From contig BRXU01000015.1 of assembly GCA_030267565.1 (NCBI GenBank), positions 2,934,461 through 2,998,460 of the forward strand: DNA of 64,000 nt. The letters run 5' to 3'. Each line of letters starts with the position of its first letter. Position 1 is the first letter of the stretch. Below the pieces are notes generated by a model, which ran no database searches, had not been told where the DNA came from, and saw nothing but the letters and a program-made list of their open reading frames with translations. This document shows, in pieces, positions 53,907 to 62,235 of this stretch. Both the position numbers and the translations under genes were made by a program. Origin of the DNA: Pleodorina starrii. Its lineage: Eukaryota > Chlorophyta > Chlorophyceae > Chlamydomonadales > Volvocaceae.

Positions 53907-55346
53907 TTGATTTGGAATCTGCGGAAATGGAATCTGAACTATAATTATAGCTCCCAAATGAATCTTAATATAATACCGACAATTTAATTGTCCCTGGGGC
54001 GTGTGGCTGGTCTCGGAGCGCTTTCGGGAGCTTATGGGTCAGCGTGAACTTCATGATCAAGACGCAAATTTAAAATGTCCTTATTATTATTTACACATTA
54101 CACGTTCAAGTCGTCGTCGTCGATCTCGAGGTAACCGGGTGGCCCCAAGGCCATAAATCGTGGCGACGGACAGCTCACGCTTGCAGCGCCCATTGCTCCA
54201 GTGGGTTACTCTATGGAGAATAGTTGTCTCCATTGCTTGGCTCATATAATACGAGGCCTCGCACTTTCGTCTCATCGTCTGGTATGATACGAGCGTATTA
54301 CATAATGAGCGACGTTTAAACCTGCCGCTATCACTTGTTCGCGGCTCAGCCGTCTGGAATCTGCGCAGCGTCGATTAATCACAACACAGTTTCACGCCCT
54401 ATGCTTGTGCTACCTGTCGCACCCCGTACCGGGCAAACAGCTGGAAACCAGGTGACGTGCCCACTTGTGTGACTTATGCATAGCTGCCCGCAGCCCGGTG
54501 AACCCGGTGCGCCGCCGTGGTGCCCTGTCTTGTCGGAGCATAGCACGCAGAAGGCCTTAATAGGCGAGCGATGCGTGAGGGATGCGCGAAGTACAAAACC
54601 GAATGAGCGGCTGAGCACCAAAGAGCGCCTAAACGGGAGCCGTCAGAGCCGTCTTCTGCGTATCAGTGTCTGCTCTCCTTATACACATCGCTTCGCTGGC
54701 GAGGGAGCCGCCAAGCCACGCGCCTCGTGTATGACGCAAACCCCGTTTGCCATGCACTGCTCGCACTGCGTGACGCCCTTGCCTCCCCCCCCAAACACAC
54801 ACACACACATACACACGGCACCTGCCAGCTTGCACGCCATTCAAGCATCCAGGACCGGTACAGGCATGACGGCATGTAGCCGGAAATGCAATACCGACAT
54901 GCGTTACAGCTGACGGACACAGCGGCACGCAACACGTAGCCCCTCCCAGACTCGTGACATAGGCCCTCATACGCGAACACACGTCACATGCCCTCCCGAA
55001 GCAGCTCTGTGGTTCACTCACCCGCGGAACTGCAATCCACTGTAACAAATACAACAATATTTTTTGCCATTGTCTCGAAAAACGATTACAACCCAACCAC
55101 TTCCTATCTAGCGGCGACAGTGGCCGCGACGGTTGGCGGTTAGTTCTTCCTTGGGTTCTTGCGCAAAGGAAATCGTCCAGTGGCGCCTTATGTATCCATG
55201 TATACGTTTCTCATCTGCAGCGGTGTCCGTGAGAAATATCATCCCTCAAATGACCATCTTGTTGACCAATCTCGCTTAGTGGCGAGGAACACACCGAACG
55301 TGGGCTGATTAAACTTGCTGGACTTAATTCGAAAAAGCAACTCAAC
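53907..55346. other. Interval between the secreted-protein and SCI1-like genes
   Basis: No recognisable domain was found. One plausible coding end is a minus-strand frame at 54193-54098 (ATG to TAA, 31 codons, ending GYLEIDDDDLNV) with a TGTAA signal at 54095-54091 immediately after the stop. It could be a tiny gene or the last exon of an unrecognised one. The rest includes (AC)n near 54797-54813. Confidence 0.35.
53939..53976 (-). promoter_or_regulatory. AT-rich putative TATA region of the secreted-protein gene
   Basis: CTATAATTATAG (53939-53950) and TATTATATT (about 53966-53975) lie 33-70 bases upstream of the ATG in otherwise GC-rich surroundings. The transcription start is not known. Confidence 0.35.
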
Positions 55347-58300
55347 ATGGGCAAAGATAAAAGCAAGAAAAGGCACCGTTCTGATAGTTCCGACGACAGC
55401 TCCAGCAGCAGCAGCGACAGCAGTGAGTATATCATCTCAATTGCTTCTGCAAGCGGAGATTTTGTTAGGACTGATGACAGTTTCATACCCCCCTTTGGCG
55501 ACCGCGCGGGAGCGCAGGCGACAACGAGCGGGAGGATGCCCGCCACAGCAAAAAGGAGAAAAAGAAGGTCAGTCATGGGACTTACAACTGCTGCTGGACT
55601 CGATGTATTTACTGAAGGGTGGCGTGGAAATTGGTCGGGGCACGGTGCGGCCCTGCTCAGCGCCTGTACCGAAGCGCCCGACTTATATGGGCCCCGCGTC
55701 ACAATTGCTTGGAACCCCAGCGACCCAACGACCCGCACTGCCCTGCAAACGCTTTCGTCCCCGGGCCCGCGGCCAACATCCTCAACACGGCCCTACATCC
55801 CTCCACCTGCGGTCACTTGACATCCCCCCACACCAGTGGCTTCTTTCCCGCCCCTTACGGTGGGCCCTAACCCGCGCGCCTACCCACAGCACAAAAAATC
55901 TCAGGAACGGAACAAAGGAAAAGACAAGGACAGGAGCAAGAAGCGCAGCTCAAAATCCAAGGATGGCGACAAGGACGAGCTAGTACGGCAGGCGCGGGCC
56001 TTCCTGGAGCAACAGCTCGCAGCCAGCGGCGGCGGCGCCGCTGCCGGCGGGGGCCACCCCACCTCCGCCGGCGCCTCCGCCCCCGCGCCGTCCTGCGGCC
56101 TGGGGGCACCGGCCGGGTCGGGACCGCTGCCGCCGGTGCAGGTGGGCCGGTGGGTGGGTGGGCCGGTAGGCGGGGGGGTGGGGGCTGATGGGAGCGGCCG
56201 AACAAGGACAGTCGGGGGCTGGTTTGGGGGGTGGGGGTGGGGAGTAAAAAGAAGATACCGCAGCGGAGGGACCGGAGACGTCGCAGTCAGTTCTGTCCGA
56301 GAGCTGCGGGCTGCAGTGTAGCGTTCCTTGCGGCAGCGCTCGCCGCGGGTTGCCACACCTCCCTCCTCCCGCCACACCTGCTCCTTCACTTCAGATCTCT
56401 GCTCTTCCCTGCTGTGTCAGATCTCTGTCCACCTACCCGCTGTGTCCACCTACCTGCTGTGTCCATCCAGGTTCGTGAGGTGAAGGAGCAGATCGGCGAG
56501 GAGGACTACTTCCGCCGTCATGCGGAGTTCAGTACCTTTCTGGCGGAGGAGCGGCGAACACAGTTCAACGGTGCGGGAGAGGGAGGAGGGAGAGGGGGAG
56601 GGAGAGGGAGAGGGAGGGAGAGGGAGGGATGTTTAGGAGAGGTTGCGGCAGAGGGAGAGGGGGAGGGAGCGGCGCCGCGGACTGGGCAGCACCGTTGCGC
56701 AGCACGTCATGCGGTCAAGGGATCCCACGCGGCGGCGGGAACGGCCTCACCCCCACCCCCCCGCCCGGCGGTCGGTTCATGGGGCTGGCGTCCGCCCCTG
56801 CCCGCTCGCTCCTACCCGCTCGATCGCTCCCCGCATACAGACATACTAGCTTTTTCTTTTCCGAACCGAACACATAATGCCCCAGTTCCCCCGCCACCCT
56901 GGATATGCGCACCCGCACACTCAAACCAACCAACTAATCAACCAACCCATCACCCAATCAGTTACACGCAAGTACACGAATTGCCCTCCGCCCCAGAGCT
57001 GAGTTCGGATCGCAGTCGGGAGCTGTTTTCTGAGTTCGTACAGATTTGGAATGAGGGCCGCCTGGCCCCCAGGTGGGGAGGGAGGAGGGGCAGGGGAGGG
57101 CGGAGAGCGAGCGGGAGGCAGAGCACTGGTGGGGAGGGAGGAGGGAAGAGGGCAGCAGGGGGCAGGGGGGCTGCGTTCTTGAGGGCAGGCGGCCGTAAGC
57201 AAAGTCCCGCAGCGGAATGCTGATCGCCAACCCAGCGCACCCTACTCCCCGCCCCCCGAGTCGGCGCGCACCGGCCCTCGGCAGTTCCGCACCTCCCTCC
57301 CACCCCCTCACGACGGACACGCTCCCTGACGCTTACACCGCACACTGCACCCGCAGGCTCAGGCCCTGCTCCTGCTCCTGCATCCTGCTTCCCAACTGCC
57401 TTCACGGCGCCACCTCGCCAGGCCCCCCTCCCTCACCCCCCATCCCCTGTCCCCACTAGCAACGAGAGCAACACGCCCTCCTCCCCCTCCCCGCGGCTCC
57501 CCATACCTCCCCCCGCTGCGGTATTTTCTTTTTACCCCCCCCCCCTTTGCAAATTCACTCCCCATACCCCCTTGCCCCCCCCCCCTTTGCAAATTCACTC
57601 CCCATACCCCCTTGCCCCCCCCCTTTGCAAATTCACTCCCCATACCCCCTTGCCCCCCCCCTTTGCAAATTCACTCCCCATACCCCCTTGCCCCCCCCCC
57701 TTTGCAAATTCACTCCCCATACCCCCTTGCCCCCCCCCCTTTGCAAATTCACTCCCCATACCCCCTTGCCCCCCCCTTTGCAAATTCACTCCCCATACCC
57801 CCTTGCCCCCCCCCCCCCCTTTGCAAATTCACTCCCCATACCCCCTTGCCCCCCCCCCTTTGCAAATTCACTCCCCATACCCCCTTGCCCCCCCCCTTTG
57901 CAAATTCACTCCCCATACCCCCTTGCCCCCCCCCTTTGCAAATTCACTCCCCATACCCCCTTGCCCCCCCTTTGCAAATTCACTCCCCATACCCCCTTGC
58001 CCCCCCCCCCCTTTGCAAATTCACTCCCCATACCCCCTTGCCCCCCCCCCTTTGCAAATTCACTCCCCATACCCCCTTGCCCCCCCCCCTTTGCAAATTC
58101 ACTCCCCATACCCCCTTGCCCCCCCCCTTTGCAAATTCACTCCCCATACCCCCTTGCCCCCCCCCCCCTTTGCAAATTCACTCCCCATACCCCCTTGCCC
58201 CCCCCCTTTGCAAATTCACTCCCCATACCCCCTTGCCCCCCCCCCTTTGCAAATTCACTCCCCATACCCCCTTGCCCCCCCCCCCTTTGCAAATTCACTC

Positions 58301-60923
58301 CCCATACCCCCTTGCCCCCCCCCTTTGCAAATTCACTCCCCATACCCCCTTGCCCTGCCCCCCCCTTTGCAAATTCACTCCCCATACCCCCATGCCCCCC
58401 CCCCCCCCCCTTTGCAAATTCACTCCCCATACCCCCTTGCCCCCCCCCCTTTGCAAATTCACTCCCCATACCCCCTTGCCCCCCCCCTTTGCAAATTCAC
58501 TCCCCATACCCCCTTGCCCCCCCCCTTTGCAAATTCACTCCCCATACCCCCTTGCCCCCCCCTTTGCAAATTCACTCCCCATACCCCCTTGCCCCCCCCC
58601 CCCCTTTGCAAATTCACTCCCCATACCCCCTTGCCCCCCCCCTTTGCAAATTCACTCCCCATACCCCCTTGCCCCCCCCCCTTTGCAAATTCACTCCCCA
58701 TACCCCCTTGCCCCCCCCCCTTTGCAAATTCACTCCCCATACCCCCTTGCCCCCCCCCTTTGCAAATTCACTCCCCATACCCCCTTGCCCCCCCCTTTGC
58801 AAATTCACTCCCCACCCATACCCCCTTGCCCCCCCCCCTTTGCAAATTCACTCCCCATACCCCCTTGCCCCCCCCCTTTGCAAATTCACTCCCCATACCC
58901 CCTTGCCCCCCCCCTTTGCAAATTCACTCCCCATACCCCCTTGCCCCCCCCGTTGCAAATTCACTCCCCAAACCCCCTTGCCCCCCCCCCTTTGCAAATT
59001 CACTCCCCATACCCCCTTGCCCCCCCCTTTGCAAATTCACTCCCCATACCCCCTTGCCCCCCCCCTTTCAGGTACTACGCGGGCTTGGTGGCTGCCCCCA
59101 AGCGTCGAACCGAGTACCGCTGGAACTTCAGGGGAGGGGCAGCAGCGGCGGCAGCAGCAGCAGCAGCAGGCAAGGGGGCGGGTCCGGGCCCCAGCGGCGG
59201 CCCAGCAGCAGCAGCAGCAGCCACCGGCATGGCGGCCTTCATGGAGGACCAGCGGGCGCAGTGAGTGCACGCCGGGACGCAGATGCCTGCAAGGGGAGCC
59301 TTAGGGGAGTTGAGGAGGGGGCTCGAGGGGGGAATTAAGATGAGTATTTTGAGGGCTGAAGAGGACGGGGGTGGGCCTTGAGGAGGAGGCTTGTACCCTC
59401 TTGGGGTGTTGGGGGTTGGGGAGGTCCATTGGACGGGGGCTCCCTCCCCGTCCTGTGAGGGGGGGAGGGTTCTGGATGGGACTGCTCGGAGAGACCGCGC
59501 TGCAGCTCCAGGGATTGGGGACACACATACACACACACACACGCACACGCACACGCGCGCAGGCACAAACGCGCATGCCCCTGCCCCCGCCCCCCCCCTG
59601 TCAGGCAATTGGGCGCCCGGCAGGAGACTCGGCGGCAGGACCGGGTCCGTGCGAGGGATCTGTTGGAGGAGGTGGCGCCGCGGGAGACGGGCCGCGACAA
59701 AGTGGTGCGGAGGGAGGGAGGGAGGGAGAATGGGTTTTAGGGTTTGAAGGGGAAGGCGCGGTCGGAAGCGCACTGGTGGTGGTGCTGGTGCTGTTCCTGG
59801 CAGCGCCGCTTCGCTTTGGGCTGCGGCGACAACCTCTCCCTCCTCCTCCTCCTCCTCCTCCTCACCCTCCTCTTCTCCTGCTCCTTCTCCCGTTATCCGG
59901 CTGGGTGTATTGATGAATGGGTGGATGGGTTCAGAGCCGGAGACGGGGCGCTGGGCCGTGTCGTTCGCCAGCCCGGCCTGACCTGACCTGCCGGATGCGC
60001 CGGCCCCGGCACTGCCTGCCGCCCGCAGAATGCCTACTTACCTGCCAGGCAGCCAGGGCCCCCCCCCGGCCGACCGCTCCTCCCTTTGCCGTTGCACGCG
60101 CCTGAAGCGCAGCTTTGGCCGCAACCCTAGCTTGTAAGTTGTAAGTGGTGGCTGTTCTGCCACCAACCGCCACCCTCCAACCGCCGCGACTGTCTAACCG
60201 TCAGGTGGCCGAGCGGGCTGCCCGGCGGGAGCTGGCCCGCAGCCGCGACGACGACGGCCCCGGGGGTTTCATCCCGGGCGGGGGGCGGGGCGGCGAGGAC
60301 GCGCTGATGGGGGGCGGGGACAGCTTCGAGGCGGCCAAGGCCAGGTGGGTGGCTGGCTGGCTGGCTGGGGCGGTGAGTGGGGGCATGGGGCCCGGAGGCG
60401 AAACGGGGCTTGCGGCGCCGCATTGTGGGATTTGTGGCGTGTCGCACTGCGGCTGTGATTCGCGGTGCCTTCTTCCTGCCGCACCGCAGACCGCACCATA
60501 CCCCGCATTACGCTGCACCTGCCCCCGCCCCCCCCCCTGCATCCTGGCACCCCTTGGCCAACCCCTCCGCCTGCCTCTCTTGACTTGTTGTGCTCGACCT
60601 CTCCGCCATCACCGCCATCACCTCCGCCCTCCCTCCCTCCCTCTCCCCGCTTCACGTCGTCTCAGTCCCTCCGCTCTGCGGTACCGTATCTTCTTCATTA
60701 CCCCCGCCCTCCCCCGGCCCCCTTCCCCCGCTCCCCCCTCCACTATCCCCCTCTACGCAGGGAGGCCCGGCGCGCCGAGGCCTCCCGGCAGCGGGGCGTG
60801 GTCCGCGCTGAGGAGGTGTCTCACCGCGCCGCCGCCTATGCGGCCAAGGAGGAGGAGAAGCTGGCGGGGCTGCGGGCGCTGCTCGCCAAGGGACCCATCA
60901 CCATCGCCAAGAGGACCACGTGA
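55347..60923 (+). CDS. Charged nuclear protein resembling plant SCI1, 9 exons, 381 aa
   Basis: Exons 55347-55422, 55518-55567, 55890-56141, 56471-56570, 56997-57072, 59072-59260, 59605-59704, 60205-60344 and 60761-60923 (TGA); 1146 nt, in phase. The N-terminus is Lys/Ser/Asp-rich (KDKSKKRHRSDSSDD..., nuclear or RS-like). A conserved core follows: EEDYFRRHAEFSTFLAEER, ELSSDRSRELFSEFVQIWNE then GRLAPR, and YYAGLVAAPKRRTEYRWNF. From memory this D-Y-F...WL/FL...F-x-x-F-V-x-x-W-N...YY-x-G...P-R/K order matches style cell-cycle inhibitor 1 (SCI1) and its eukaryotic relatives, nucleolar/nuclear proteins of poorly defined role. The C-terminal half is Arg/Glu-rich coiled coil (ARQETRRQDRVRARDLLEEV; EARRAEASRQRGVVRAEEV), ending GPITIAKRTT. 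Exon 6 carries two Ala runs not expected in the family. Intron 5 holds a 1.5-kb minisatellite. Confidence 0.8.
56241..56284 (+). repeat. Dispersed repeat copy (SCI1-like intron 3)
   Basis: GGAGTAAAAAGAAGATACCG then CAGCGGAGGGACCGGAGACG: the left two thirds of the family consensus. Confidence 0.8.
57506..57540 (-). repeat. Dispersed repeat copy abutting the minisatellite
   Basis: Reverse fragment CCGCTGCGGTATTTTCTTTT then TACCCC. Its C-rich end merges into the first unit of the array that starts at about 57541. Confidence 0.75.
57541..59070 (+). repeat. 39-copy minisatellite in SCI1-like intron 5
   Basis: Unit of about 37-46 bases: TTTGCAAATTCACTCCCCAT, ACCCCCTTG and a run of 6-16 C. I counted 39 occurrences of GCAAATTCACTC. 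Copies differ mainly in C-run length, with rare changes (for example at 58355, 58392, 58812, 58951 and 58971). The final partial unit CCCCCCCTTTCAG is the polypyrimidine tract and AG of exon 6. No AG dinucleotide was seen anywhere in the array. Confidence 0.95.
60663..60703 (-). repeat. Dispersed repeat copy (SCI1-like intron 8)
   Basis: CAGTCCCTCCGCTCTGCGGT then ACCGTATCTTCTTCATTACC, a reverse copy. Confidence 0.8.
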
Positions 60924-61228
60924 GGACCCACGTGAAGGGGGTGGCACCCCGTGAAGGGGGGCATCACCATTGCCGAGGAGCGTGACTGGCTATGCTCTTG
61001 GGGTGTGGACGGCTTACTTTGGGTGTCTCGCGGCCGGGCTGGGCTGGGCTGGGGAGGCCCCGGGGGCAGGGTGGGACTCGGGTCGAGTCCCGGCCACCCG
61101 TCCTTGGTAGTCCTTGAACTGGGTGTTTTGGGGGAAGGGTGGGGGCGGTGTTGCCTTCCGGGGGCGAGTGGAGGGCAGTCGGCGACGTTTCTTCTCTTCG
61201 TGAACCGTTTTGCTGTTTTACTCGGGTT

Positions 61229-61233
61229 TGTAA
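61229..61233 (+). terminator. TGTAA polyadenylation signal of the SCI1-like gene
   Basis: TGTAA about 306 bases past the TGA at 60923. Confidence 0.5.
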
Positions 61234-61573
61234 CTCTGTTTGGTGCGCCTGTTGGTGTGGGTGGGCAGGGGGGGGGGTCGTCGCGCCAGGTTTGTGACTT
61301 GAGAGCCTCCTCCTGGCTCATTACCGTATACGGTATTGGGAGCGTCCTCACGGCTACGTCCGAACATCACACCTCCCGGGTCGCTTGTGGGTCGCTTGTG
61401 GGTGGGTCTTCCCTCTGGTCCGCTCGTTGCTGTCTGCTCGCTGCTGTGTTGGGCGGCTCGGGGGCTGTCCTGGCCTCGTGGTTGGTCTCTCCTTCGCCCC
61501 TGCTGCTGCTGCTGGTGCTCCTCGCTGCGGTGCGCGGCCCGCTGACTCGTCCCTCAGTCCCCTCAGTCCCTAA

Positions 61574-61623
61574 CCCGGGGTTCTCGGTCGTCTACGTCCC
61601 TCCGCTGCGGTATCGTTGTTCTA
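61574..61623 (-). repeat. Dispersed repeat copy, intergenic
   Basis: GGGGTTCTCGGTCGTCTACG then TCCCTCCGCTGCGGTATCGT: the only clear copy outside an intron. A second, diverged GACCGCTACGGTAC fragment follows at 61661. Confidence 0.75.
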
Positions 61624-62235
61624 AGTCCCTACCCCTTCGGCGGGCCGGGAGCGCTCTGAGACCGCTACGGTACTGAATGGACCGTCTTACAGTACAGCAG
61701 TGGAACCAAAAGGATCACCCACCCACCGGCGCGTAACGCTCCCGATACCAAGGTATTACTACCGTATGCCCAAACATACGTCGCTGACAAGGCGAAGGCA
61801 AGGGAGGGGGTGGGAGGAGGGGTAATAAAGGCGATGGTGGGAGGAGGAGGCAGGAGCTGGTTGCCGTGCGGTGCCAGCCGAAGCAGAGCGTAGACGACAC
61901 GGATAGATGGTTTCGCCATAGGGTTTCTGTTGTCTGTGCAAGGTGAGTCACGTATGTCTGCTTGGGTGCAATTGCTGGCGTGCTGGATAGATTGAATAAA
62001 CGCACGTACGACCGATCACTCGCAGATTCTTTTGGACACCCACCCAATAATTAGCATGAACGCGTACAGCGGTTCAGCTTCAGCGCATGGTTAGCGCGTC
62101 ACCTCAAATTATCAGCAGAATTGTTTTGGCGTCTTGACGAACATTTTCGTTCCCGACACAAGCCCTACCTCCTCGACACCTCAAGCATTCGATTGCGTTT
62201 GGTTTACCTTGCCTGAAACAGCGCCTGGTGACACA

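Larger units (their letters stand above)
60924..62235. other. SCI1-like 3' region and MYND-gene upstream region
   Basis: No recognisable coding exon. Contains a candidate polyadenylation signal at 61229-61233, a dispersed-repeat copy at 61574-61623 and, to the right, a less GC-rich stretch before the MYND start codon. Confidence 0.45.

Noticed and set aside
57541..59070. CRISPR-like direct repeats
   Set aside because: Units are contiguous with variable C runs; there are no unique spacers, and the context is a eukaryotic intron.
57547..59338. Three overlapping open frames of 550-588 codons with repeated FANSLPIPPCP-type peptides
   Set aside because: They are translations of the intronic minisatellite in all three frames; only 59072-59260 is exon.
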